A stretch of 64,000 nucleotides of DNA from an uncultured Amylibacter sp. (GTDB lineage: Bacteria; Pseudomonadota; Alphaproteobacteria; Rhodobacterales; Rhodobacteraceae): the NCBI GenBank assembly GCA_905182285.1, contig CAJJAY010000012.1, positions 208,909 through 272,908 of the forward strand, given 5' to 3'. The notes under the pieces are model-generated. The model was given only the letters and a program-made list of their open reading frames with translations. It was not told where the DNA came from and did no database searches. Position 1 is the first letter of the stretch; each line of letters starts with the position of its first letter. Positions 29,177-35,785 of the stretch are shown here, piece after piece. The position numbers and the translations under genes are program-made.

Positions 29177-29192
29177 TTGCAACCGGTTGCAA
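29177..29192. promoter_or_regulatory. LacI-type operator TTGCAACCGGTTGCAA, copy 3
   Basis: An exact copy of the operator at 21641-21656. It lies 49 bases before the dioxygenase start codon and 212 bases before the binding-protein start codon, so it can control both directions. The rest of the gap is AT-rich with no other clear signal. Confidence 0.85.
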
Positions 29193-29241
29193 AGTCATAA
29201 ATAGTATATAAAAAAATATTTCAAATAAATAGGAGTCAAAA

Positions 29242-30384
29242 ATGCAAGGGTATTTATCTTCAAATGATTGTAATCTAGAAGAATTTTCTAAAAGTTTAGA
29301 TCACACGTTAAATCAAAGCGATGTGCCACTAGCTCACGACATCAAAAAAAATATTCCTATTTATGATGTATCCCAAATAGATTTTTTAGATAATACACAA
29401 ACATTACGTACAGAATGGGCAAATGTATTACATAAAACTGCAGGTGTTCTAGTTTTAAAGAACGCATACCCAGATACATCCTGTATCGACGCAGCTACTT
29501 TAATATTCGAAAAAATTATTGCAGATGAAAAAGCTGCTACGGGTGATAAAGCAGATCACTTTGCTGCTTCAGGTGCAAATGATAGAATTTGGAATTCAGC
29601 ACAAAAACTTTGTCAGTCTGATCCAGATACTTTTGCTAAATATTTCAGCAACCTTGCAGTGGATACCGCTTGTAAAGCTTGGTTAGGGCCAAATTATCAA
29701 ATGACTGCTCAAATCAATCTAGTTCGCCCAACCGGAGCTGCACAAAGCCCCCATCGAGATTACCATCTAGGATTTCAAACTAGAGAACTTGCAGAAAGTT
29801 ATCCTGCGCATGTTCATGATTTATCGCCAGTACTAACATTACAAGGTGCAATTGCTCATATTGATATGCCCATCGAAAGCGGTCCAACAAAACTCTTACC
29901 ATTTAGCCAAATATATAGGCATGGTTATTTAGCATATAGTCAGCCTGAATTTCGTGAATATTTTGAAAATAACTATGTTCAAATACCACTTAATAAAGGA
30001 GATGTATTATTTTTTAATCCCGCACTTTATCATGCTGGCGGTGCCAATATCAGTAAAGACATTCACCGTATGGCAAATTTACTACAAGTATCATCAGCAT
30101 TTGGAAGGGCAATGGAAAGCCTTGATCGATCAGGTATGACTAGAAAACTATATCCAATATTGGCAAAGAATAATCATAATCTTAGTGAAAAAGAAATAGA
30201 CGCGGCTATAACATCATGTGCTGAAGGATATTCCTTTCCAACAAATCTTGATACTGCACCTCCACTTGATGGCTTAGCGCCTGAAACTCAGGCCAATTTA
30301 TTTAGACGAGCACTCACTGAAAAAATGTCAATTTCAGATTTTGAAAAAGAATTATCATTACATGATAAAAATAGAAGGGCTTAA
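29242..30384 (+). CDS. Phytanoyl-CoA dioxygenase (PhyH) family protein, Fe(II)/2-oxoglutarate dependent, in the inositol regulon
   Basis: A 380-residue protein with a jelly-roll oxygenase core. Candidate iron ligands are His171 and Asp173 in SPHRDYH and His264 in LYHAGGANIS; Arg276 (IHRMANLLQVS) is the likely 2-oxoglutarate anchor. AGGAG precedes the ATG by seven bases. It is a single-gene unit whose promoter region carries the tandem LacI-type operators shared with the inositol transporter, so it is probably induced with inositol catabolism. The substrate is unknown; a modified inositol or a related small molecule is an inference from location. Confidence 0.8.
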   Translation: MQGYLSSNDCNLEEFSKSLDHTLNQSDVPLAHDIKKNIPIYDVSQIDFLDNTQTLRTEWANVLHKTAGVLVLKNAYPDTSCIDAATLIFEKIIADEKAATGDKADHFAASGANDRIWNSAQKLCQSDPDTFAKYFSNLAVDTACKAWLGPNYQMTAQINLVRPTGAAQSPHRDYHLGFQTRELAESYPAHVHDLSPVLTLQGAIAHIDMPIESGPTKLLPFSQIYRHGYLAYSQPEFREYFENNYVQIPLNKGDVLFFNPALYHAGGANISKDIHRMANLLQVSSAFGRAMESLDRSGMTRKLYPILAKNNHNLSEKEIDAAITSCAEGYSFPTNLDTAPPLDGLAPETQANLFRRALTEKMSISDFEKELSLHDKNRRA

Positions 30385-30393
30385 TTTTTAACA

Positions 30394-31938
30394 CTATAAA
30401 CTTACAATAAATTTAGCTCCACCCAAATGAGAGGTCTCGACATGTATTTTCCCACCATGAGCTTCAACAATTTCACGACACATAAAAAGTCCTAGACCAG
30501 AACTATTTTTAACAATTGAATTTCCACTTCTTGATGAAAAAAATCTATCAAAAATTAATTCTTTCATGTCATCCCTAACACCAAGTCCACTATCTTCAAC
30601 AACCAATATCAATGGCTTTCTCCATCGTTTATTCAAGGATATGCTTATAGTTCCTCTTGGTTGACTAAAGCTTATAGCATTTTCGATAAGATTTATTAGC
30701 ACTTGAGCAATTCTGTCTGGCAGACCATTAAAATTTATATTTTTTTGTAGCACTACATCAATAATAATTTTAGAATTTTTTAATTCATCAGTATAATGAC
30801 TTACTATATCGTCTGTCATGATACTTATATCAAATTTTTCTCTCTTTTTTGCTACAATTTCATGATCAACAATAGCAGCTTCTGATATGTCAGAAACTAA
30901 TTTATTCATTCTTAATGCTTGGTTTTTAATCTTTAATAATGCTGATTTTTTATTACTATTTTCAGCGTCTAAATTATTTTCAACATGAGCAATAATTGAT
31001 GCTATTGGGTTTTTTAACTCATGCGAAACATCTGCAGAAAATTGTTCTTTATCCTTAAAAAGCCTAATAATTTGCTTTGTTAATTTAACCAAATTATTAT
31101 GAAGAAGTCCAATTTCATCTTTCCTTGATGCAAGTTTTGCAACTGACATATTTGCCATTTGATCGGCCAAATCAGCTGGTGTTAACTTCCTATTTAAGCG
31201 CTTTGATAATCGTCTAAGTGGGAATGCAATTGAAAATGCTAAAGCCAATCCAAAAACTAACGTAATAATACTTATGCCTATTAAAAATTGGACTCGAAGA
31301 GAGTTCCTACTAAAATATGCATTTTTCAAATTATAATCTTCCCAAACCTCAACAAGAGCTATAGTTTTACGATCAACTTTAATTGGCGCTAAAACTCTAA
31401 TATCATAAGTATTTTCTCCAGATTTAATTACGTGATGTTGAGGTCTGAATTTAGATCGCCGGGTAACAATAGGATCTGTAACTACCCGAGTGTCAGTTAA
31501 TCTCCTATAGTATGTGAATAATGTCCCAATAACATCCCATGCATACCATTTGTTTTTTTGACCTTGGCTTCCAATGGCCTCTAATGGGCTAACAGCAATT
31601 GATGAGCGTAGAATAGGACGCGTTCCATTATAATAAACGTAACCTTTCCCTATCTCTGTTTGATCTTCATATCTATAAATTTTAATTTTATGAATAGGAA
31701 GTAACTGATTATCATCGAAAAGGTCATACATCCTAAGCATTAATTGAAAGTCACTTATCTTATCATTATTAAATGATGGCCGAGCAATTTTTCCCATAAA
31801 AGATGCTTTAGAATGTAAATTATTTATCTTATTTGAAATGTCATTTCGTACAAAATCATCAGAACTAAAAAAGAATAACCAAAGCGCAATCAAAAACATC
31901 AGCAAAAGCCCAAATATTTTTGTTAAGATGCTATGCAA
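30394..31938 (-). CDS. Sensor histidine kinase, ChvG-like
   Basis: A 514-residue membrane histidine kinase. One membrane helix lies at about residues 6-25 and a second at about 214-238, enclosing a ~190-residue periplasmic sensor domain, followed by a HAMP segment. The phosphoacceptor His306 is in SHELKNPIAS, then come the N box (LINLIENAISFS) and G boxes (EDSGLGV, SSGLGLFMC). Its partner response regulator is four bases upstream and resembles ChvI, so this is probably a ChvG-type envelope or acid-stress sensor. The periplasmic part is diverged, so identity is moderate. Confidence 0.78.
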   Translation of the reverse strand: MHSILTKIFGLLLMFLIALWLFFFSSDDFVRNDISNKINNLHSKASFMGKIARPSFNNDKISDFQLMLRMYDLFDDNQLLPIHKIKIYRYEDQTEIGKGYVYYNGTRPILRSSIAVSPLEAIGSQGQKNKWYAWDVIGTLFTYYRRLTDTRVVTDPIVTRRSKFRPQHHVIKSGENTYDIRVLAPIKVDRKTIALVEVWEDYNLKNAYFSRNSLRVQFLIGISIITLVFGLALAFSIAFPLRRLSKRLNRKLTPADLADQMANMSVAKLASRKDEIGLLHNNLVKLTKQIIRLFKDKEQFSADVSHELKNPIASIIAHVENNLDAENSNKKSALLKIKNQALRMNKLVSDISEAAIVDHEIVAKKREKFDISIMTDDIVSHYTDELKNSKIIIDVVLQKNINFNGLPDRIAQVLINLIENAISFSQPRGTISISLNKRWRKPLILVVEDSGLGVRDDMKELIFDRFFSSRSGNSIVKNSSGLGLFMCREIVEAHGGKIHVETSHLGGAKFIVSL

Positions 31939-31942
31939 AAGT

Positions 31943-32626
31943 TCAAACCTTTAATTTATATCCCAAACCATGGACAGTTGAAATTATATCACATGATTTA
32001 TCAACATTTTCAAACTTTCTACGTATATTTCTTATATGACTATCAATCGTCCTATCACTTACATAAATATTATCCTGATAAGCTGCATCCATAAGTTGTC
32101 CACGTTTTTTCACAGCACCAGGCCTATTTGCCAAACTTATTAAAAGCATACATTCAGTTACGGTCAAATTAACTATTTGATCTTTCCAAGTTACTAAGTG
32201 CCTATCAATATCAATCTGTAAATCATTAATTATGATTGGTTTATGGGCACTGGAAATTTCAGTTGTGTGACGCTTTAAAACAGATTTAATTCTAAATAAT
32301 AATAAATGCTTGCTAAAAGGTTTTGCTACAAAGTCATCAGCTCCCAAAGTAAATCCAATTATTTGATCTTGTTCATCTGATTTTGAAGATAGAAAAATTA
32401 CAGGAAGTCTTTGGTGCTTTGCCCTTACTTGAGTAAGTAGTTCGTAACCATTCATTTCAGGCATTTTAATATCAAATATCGCAATATCAACATTAGTTTT
32501 ATCTAAAAAATCTAACGCATTTTGTGGGTTCAAATAAGATGATACCTTATAGCCTTCACTCAAAAGCATTTCTTTTAATGGATCTAATATTTCTTTTTCA
32601 TCATCGACTATTAAAATATGTGGCAT
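31943..32626 (-). CDS. OmpR-family response regulator, ChvI-like
   Basis: A 227-residue receiver plus winged-helix protein. The phosphoacceptor is Asp52 in IFDIKMPEMNG, with Lys102 in AKPFS. The C-terminal DNA-binding domain contains LTVTECMLLISLANRPGAVKKR and VSDRTIDSHIRNIRRKFENVD, very like ChvI of alphaproteobacteria. It is followed closely by the kinase gene. In rhizobia ChvI sits beside hprK and pckA; here it does not. Upstream lies the small-RNA/micro-ORF island in the opposite orientation. Confidence 0.82.
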   Translation of the reverse strand: MPHILIVDDEKEILDPLKEMLLSEGYKVSSYLNPQNALDFLDKTNVDIAIFDIKMPEMNGYELLTQVRAKHQRLPVIFLSSKSDEQDQIIGFTLGADDFVAKPFSKHLLLFRIKSVLKRHTTEISSAHKPIIINDLQIDIDRHLVTWKDQIVNLTVTECMLLISLANRPGAVKKRGQLMDAAYQDNIYVSDRTIDSHIRNIRRKFENVDKSCDIISTVHGLGYKLKV

Positions 32627-32774
32627 AAAAAATCCTCTCTTAATAAGCCCTCACATATTTTTTTTTAGGTAACAAGAGTATTTAAATAGGCTGCACAAAA
32701 TATTCACATACTTTCATTAAGTTTGCAAATTTTCCCAATTAGCACTGCATATCATCCATTTATTAAAGTTTCAC

Positions 32775-32849
32775 AGGGCAGAAACACCTGAAGAGCAAAC
32801 ACCTCGTAGCTCCCCTAGCAGTGTTACCTCCTGGCATTGTTAGGGTTTT
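32775..32849 (+). ncRNA. Candidate small RNA or leader ending in a terminator-like hairpin with CCTCC in the loop
   Basis: The stretch is less AT-rich than its surroundings and contains AAACACCT twice (in GAAACACCTG and CAAACACCTC). It ends with an 11-base-pair stem (32813-32823 with 32835-32845, two G-U pairs), a loop TTACCTCCTGG, and TTTT at 32846-32849. This looks like an intrinsic terminator on the plus strand. CCTCC is anti-Shine-Dalgarno, as in the CcsR ('cuckoo') small RNAs of alphaproteobacteria. It could instead be an attenuating leader for the three micro-ORFs 17 bases downstream. No promoter was firmly identified. Confidence 0.4.
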
Positions 32850-32865
32850 AAGCAAGGAATAATGA

Positions 32866-32943
32866 ATGATAAATTTAATATATATTATACCCATTGTGAT
32901 ATTTAGTATCGCATTTATTCTAAAGGTTTTTATGTTCAAATGA
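32866..32943 (+). CDS. Micro-ORF 1 (25 residues), hydrophobic peptide
   Basis: Encodes MINLIYIIPIVIFSIAFILK plus VFMFK, essentially a single membrane helix. AAGGAA lies about seven bases upstream of the ATG. Its stop overlaps the ATG of micro-ORF 2 (ATGA). No family recognised. The coupling of three tiny frames in a row and the presence of ribosome binding sites support translation, but length alone gives no statistical weight. Confidence 0.4.
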   Translation: MINLIYIIPIVIFSIAFILKVFMFK

Positions 32944-33119
32944 AAAGATCATTACAAAAATTAACAATTTGGACATTTTTTAAATATCCAAAAATTTTAA
33001 AAATTAACATAAATTTCAATGACGGTGGCCTCTGGCCATGGGAGGTAAATTCTTCAAAATTTATTTCATCACCATATGATAATAAAAAAACTTTCATAAC
33101 AGAGAGGGAACTAAAATGA
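32940..33119 (+). CDS. Micro-ORF 2 (59 residues), basic peptide
   Basis: A 59-residue frame beginning MKRSLQKLTIWTFFKYPKIL, with a central NDGGLWPWEVN and a charged C-terminus ITERELK. It overlaps micro-ORF 1 and micro-ORF 3 by four bases each (ATGA at both junctions). No membrane helix of convincing length, no known family. The Trp-rich LWPWE element could mark a conserved core. Confidence 0.45.
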   Translation: MKRSLQKLTIWTFFKYPKILKININFNDGGLWPWEVNSSKFISSPYDNKKTFITERELK

Positions 33120-33271
33120 TTCAAATTGTTACTATCATTGCAGTTGGCACACTTTGGGCTGCATCATTAGCGGTCGTTGTCTTTGAAATAATAATACCAA
33201 GCAGAAGTATAAGCCCAGCTACAGAAGTACAAGAATTTACACATGAGCTACCTAGAAGACATAATGTATAA
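33116..33271 (+). CDS. Micro-ORF 3 (51 residues), single-helix membrane protein
   Basis: Encodes a 51-residue peptide with one membrane helix (about residues 3-27, MIQIVTIIAVGTLWAASLAV onward) and a soluble tail ending LPRRHNV. GAGAGGGAA lies about seven bases upstream of its ATG, the best ribosome binding site of the trio. A strong hairpin follows ten bases after the stop. No family recognised. Confidence 0.5.
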   Translation: MIQIVTIIAVGTLWAASLAVVVFEIIIPSRSISPATEVQEFTHELPRRHNV

Positions 33272-33280
33272 TTTATTGGT

Positions 33281-33309
33281 GTGGTGATTATTCATAAAAT
33301 AATCACCAC
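33281..33309. terminator. Bidirectional hairpin terminator between micro-ORF 3 and the small secreted protein gene
   Basis: A perfect 12-base-pair stem, GTGGTGATTATT paired with AATAATCACCAC, with a five-base loop. It lies between two genes that converge on it. Flanks are AT-rich, with a modest T-run only in part, so efficiency is uncertain. Confidence 0.65.
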
Positions 33310-33327
33310 AAATTAATTAAGATATCT

Positions 33328-33570
33328 TTATCTGGTAACAATATTCTTACTAGTACGGTATGCGTAAATATTAGTGTTATTAATTTTATAAAGTTCACCT
33401 TGTTGCGCATTTTCAAATTTTTGATTTTTATTACTTAATTTATAATTTAAATTTTTACTTTTAGTCTGAATTTGTTTAATTTTAGGGATACTCGTTTCTT
33501 CTGGCATAACACCGGCTAATGATGAATTAGCAATTAGCCCTAATATACAAATTGATAAAAAATATTTCAT
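33328..33570 (-). CDS. Small secreted protein of unknown function
   Basis: An 80-residue protein with a clear signal peptide (MKYFLSICILGLIANSSLAG) and a basic, Lys/Asn/Gln-rich mature part (about 60 residues) with IKQIQTKSKNLNY and KINNTNIYAYR. GGAG precedes the ATG at 33570; the longer form from 33582 is less likely. No family recognised. Its 5' region contains a strong inverted repeat at 33600-33638. Confidence 0.55.
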   Translation of the reverse strand: MKYFLSICILGLIANSSLAGVMPEETSIPKIKQIQTKSKNLNYKLSNKNQKFENAQQGELYKINNTNIYAYRTSKNIVTR

Positions 33571-33882
33571 AGTAATCTCCATTTAGGTCTTTTTAAAAGC
33601 TCTCTGATGACGTGCGACCATGAAAAGTCACCAGAGAGAAGTTTGAAGCCAACTGAGGTCTTTTGCTGACTTTTAAAATGGCAAATTTAATCACCTCTTG
33701 AGGTTGTATGAAATAAAGTTGCAATAAAGATGGCATAAATTTGTAGATTTAAAGGAAGAATGTGCAAAAATAATGATTTAGAAGATGCCAATCTACATAA
33801 TAAAATCAAACTCTCTGAGGACTTTTTTTTTAAGTTAATTCAGATTATAATATATAAAATTATTTCAAGGAGGCCGGTTTCA
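33571..33882. other. 312-base intergenic region with inverted repeat 33600-33638
   Basis: Between the divergent secreted-protein gene and the HD-domain gene. It contains an inverted repeat: CTCTCTGATGAC at 33600-33611 pairs with GTCACCAGAGAG at 33627-33638 (one wobble or mismatch), loop 15 bases. GGTCTTTT occurs on both sides (near 33587 and 33657). In the minus direction the hairpin would sit in the 5' leader of the secreted-protein gene. An in-frame extension of the HD-domain gene back to 33760 is open but not preferred. Nothing else recognisable. Confidence 0.5.
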
Positions 33883-34491
33883 ATGAAGCAAGTAAAATTT
33901 GTACAAATGAAAGATGGCGACAAAGAAGATTATGAGTTTTTAATAAAGCATGAGGTTGAACACACTAAGGGTACAGCTGATAGATTAATAAAAGCTTTAG
34001 TCGAATTAGATGAAGGATTATCTGGATATAAAATAACACGACTAGGACACTCACTGCAGTCAGCAACAAGAGCTTGGCATGATGGAGCAGATATCGATTG
34101 GATCGTTTCTGCATTACTCCATGACATTGGAGATATTTACGCACCATATAATCACGATGAATATGCAGCTAGTATATTAAGACCATTTGTACGTGAACAA
34201 TGCTCATGGGTTGTAGAGAAGCATGGCATATTTCAAATGATTTACTATGGAGAGCATGTTGGATCCAATCCACATAAGCGTGATAAATATATTGAAAATA
34301 TTTATTTCAAAGATTGTTCAGATTTCTGTGAGTTCTGGGATCAAAAAAGTTTTGATCCTGATTACGATACTAAACCAATTGGTTTTTTCATCCCATTAGT
34401 AAGGGAAGTTTTCTCCCGAAAACCTTATGATTCAATCTTTATCAGACCAAATGAACGTGAACCATTAATTACTAATACAAGTACAGGCTAA
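33883..34491 (+). CDS. HD-domain protein, PhnZ/TmpB-like mixed-valence diiron oxygenase candidate
   Basis: A 202-residue HD-domain protein. Candidate metal ligands are His56 (RLGHSLQSATRA), His80-Asp81 (LLHDIGD), His91 (PYNHDEYAA), His114 (VEKHGIFQ) and Asp153 (FWDQKSFD), six in all, as in the PhnZ group of diiron oxygenases that oxidise aminophosphonates. A phosphohydrolase of the general HD type is the alternative. AAGGAGG nine bases before the ATG at 33883 decides the start over an in-frame ATG at 33760. No phosphonate or inositol-oxygenase genes are adjacent, so the substrate is open. Confidence 0.75.
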   Translation: MKQVKFVQMKDGDKEDYEFLIKHEVEHTKGTADRLIKALVELDEGLSGYKITRLGHSLQSATRAWHDGADIDWIVSALLHDIGDIYAPYNHDEYAASILRPFVREQCSWVVEKHGIFQMIYYGEHVGSNPHKRDKYIENIYFKDCSDFCEFWDQKSFDPDYDTKPIGFFIPLVREVFSRKPYDSIFIRPNEREPLITNTSTG

Positions 34492-34566
34492 CACTTATGA
34501 GCGTATATGTGTAATCTCTTAACTCTAAAATGAATTTTTATTAAAAAACATTTTGGTGCCAATAAA

Positions 34567-34656
34567 TGGCGGAGACGAAGGGATTCGAACCCTCGAACGA
34601 GTCACCCCGTTACTCCCTTAGCAGGGGAGCGCCTTCGACCACTCGGCCACGTCTCC
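34567..34656 (-). tRNA. tRNA-Ser (anticodon GCU)
   Basis: A 90-base class II tRNA. The acceptor stem begins GGAGACG and pairs with CGTCTCC near the 3' end, followed by G and an encoded CCA. The D-arm (GTGGCCGAGTGGTC), the anticodon loop CTGCTAA (anticodon GCT at 34620-34622), a long variable arm and the T-arm (GGTTCGAATCC) are all present. It reads AGC/AGU serine codons. It lies just upstream (by position) of the serine biosynthesis genes. Confidence 0.97.
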
Positions 34657-34664
34657 GCCGGCGG

Positions 34665-34693
34665 GTCTATCTCATTTAGTTGTATAGTGACAA
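34665..34693 (-). promoter_or_regulatory. Possible promoter of the tRNA-Ser gene
   Basis: On the minus strand TTGTCA (34693-34688), a 17-base spacer and ATAGAC (34670-34665) precede a GC-rich discriminator (CCGCC) directly before the tRNA 5' end. The spacing fits a housekeeping promoter and a GC-rich discriminator is typical of stringently controlled RNA genes. The -10 match is weak, so this is tentative. Confidence 0.3.
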
Positions 34694-34747
34694 GCGAATT
34701 CTTTGTTAAATAACATCAAAAACATATAAATTTTTGGTTATGTAATT

Positions 34748-35623
34748 TTACTTAATAATTTCTTGATCTGTGTATCCCTGTAAGTATAGCAATCCTTCAA
34801 GATTTGCAAAGTTTAACCGCGCAGAGCATTGCGCTGCAACCATTGGCTTTGCGTGCAAAGCAACTCCCATACCAGCTTTAGTCAACATACCCAAATCATT
34901 TGCACCGTCACCTACAGCAATAACATCATTATAATCACAGCCTTGTTTTTTTATTATATCATTTAATGCATCAACCTTTGCTTGCTTGCCAAGGATTGGG
35001 AATTGCACTTCACCAGAAAGTTTATTATTTTCATGAATAAGAGTGTTTGCACGGTTTTCGTCAAACCCAAGAAGTTTAGAAATAGCAGCGGTAAAATCTG
35101 TAAATCCACCTGAAACTAAAGAACAGTAACATCCATTATATTTCATAGTTTTAATTAATTTTTGAGCTCCTGGCATTAATGTAATTCGAGTTTTTAAAAC
35201 ATTATCAATGGTCTTTGTAGGTAGTCCCTTCAACAATCTCACACGTTCAATAAGGGCTTCTTCAAAATCCAACTCACCATTCATAGCCCTTTTGGTTATT
35301 CCAGCAACTCGACTACCCACTCCAGCCTCATCAGCCAATTCATCAATGCACTCTTGCTGTATTATTGTACTATCCATATCAGCCAGAAGTATCTTTTTTC
35401 TTCGGTCTTTAATAGGCTGAAGGATTATGTCTATTTCATCTTTTTGGAGTTTCTTCCAAATTATTTCAAAGTTTAGTGGTTCAGATTCTAGAAGAATATC
35501 TGCAGCAATATTACTTCCTAAAATATTATAGTTTATTCCACCTAAACTATTAACAACATCTTCTAGAATTAGCGTTGATAAATTTTTTTTTTCGCTGTTT
35601 GCAATTAAGGTTGCGACATACAT
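34748..35623 (-). CDS. serB: Phosphoserine phosphatase
   Basis: A 291-residue HAD-family phosphatase. The nucleophile motif is LLADMDSTII (DxDxT), with SLVSGGFTDFT and AVGDGANDLGML as the other conserved motifs, and an N-terminal regulatory segment of about 80 residues. It dephosphorylates O-phosphoserine, the last step of serine biosynthesis. It is divergent from serC, so all three phosphoserine pathway genes are clustered here. Confidence 0.95.
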   Translation of the reverse strand: MYVATLIANSEKKNLSTLILEDVVNSLGGINYNILGSNIAADILLESEPLNFEIIWKKLQKDEIDIILQPIKDRRKKILLADMDSTIIQQECIDELADEAGVGSRVAGITKRAMNGELDFEEALIERVRLLKGLPTKTIDNVLKTRITLMPGAQKLIKTMKYNGCYCSLVSGGFTDFTAAISKLLGFDENRANTLIHENNKLSGEVQFPILGKQAKVDALNDIIKKQGCDYNDVIAVGDGANDLGMLTKAGMGVALHAKPMVAAQCSARLNFANLEGLLYLQGYTDQEIIK

Positions 35624-35723
35624 TTTTTGTTTCCTGAGAAATTATTTTTCGGTGTTAATTAGCTTTATGAGGAATTTATATAAAAATACCAGAAGGAAGG
35701 CTTGTATAAATATATATTATTGC

Positions 35724-35775
35724 ATAAACCCACAAATGGGACACCCTTCCCCAACGAAGGGCAATTATCTGTAAG
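35724..35775 (+). ncRNA. serC RNA motif-like leader (two hairpins upstream of serC)
   Basis: Two consecutive small hairpins lie just before the serC ribosome binding site: CCCA-CAAA-TGGG (35729-35740) and CCCTTC-CCCAAC-GAAGGG (35744-35761), separated by three bases. The arrangement and position agree with the serC motif described in Rhodobacterales and relatives from comparative genomics. Its ligand or mechanism, if any, is unknown. Assignment is from memory of the motif, not a covariance-model search. Confidence 0.6.
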
Positions 35776-35785
35776 GATAGATATT

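Noticed and set aside
33760..33882. N-terminal extension of the HD-domain gene to the ATG at 33760
   Set aside because: The extra 41 residues are not typical of the family and a strong AAGGAGG precedes the internal ATG at 33883.
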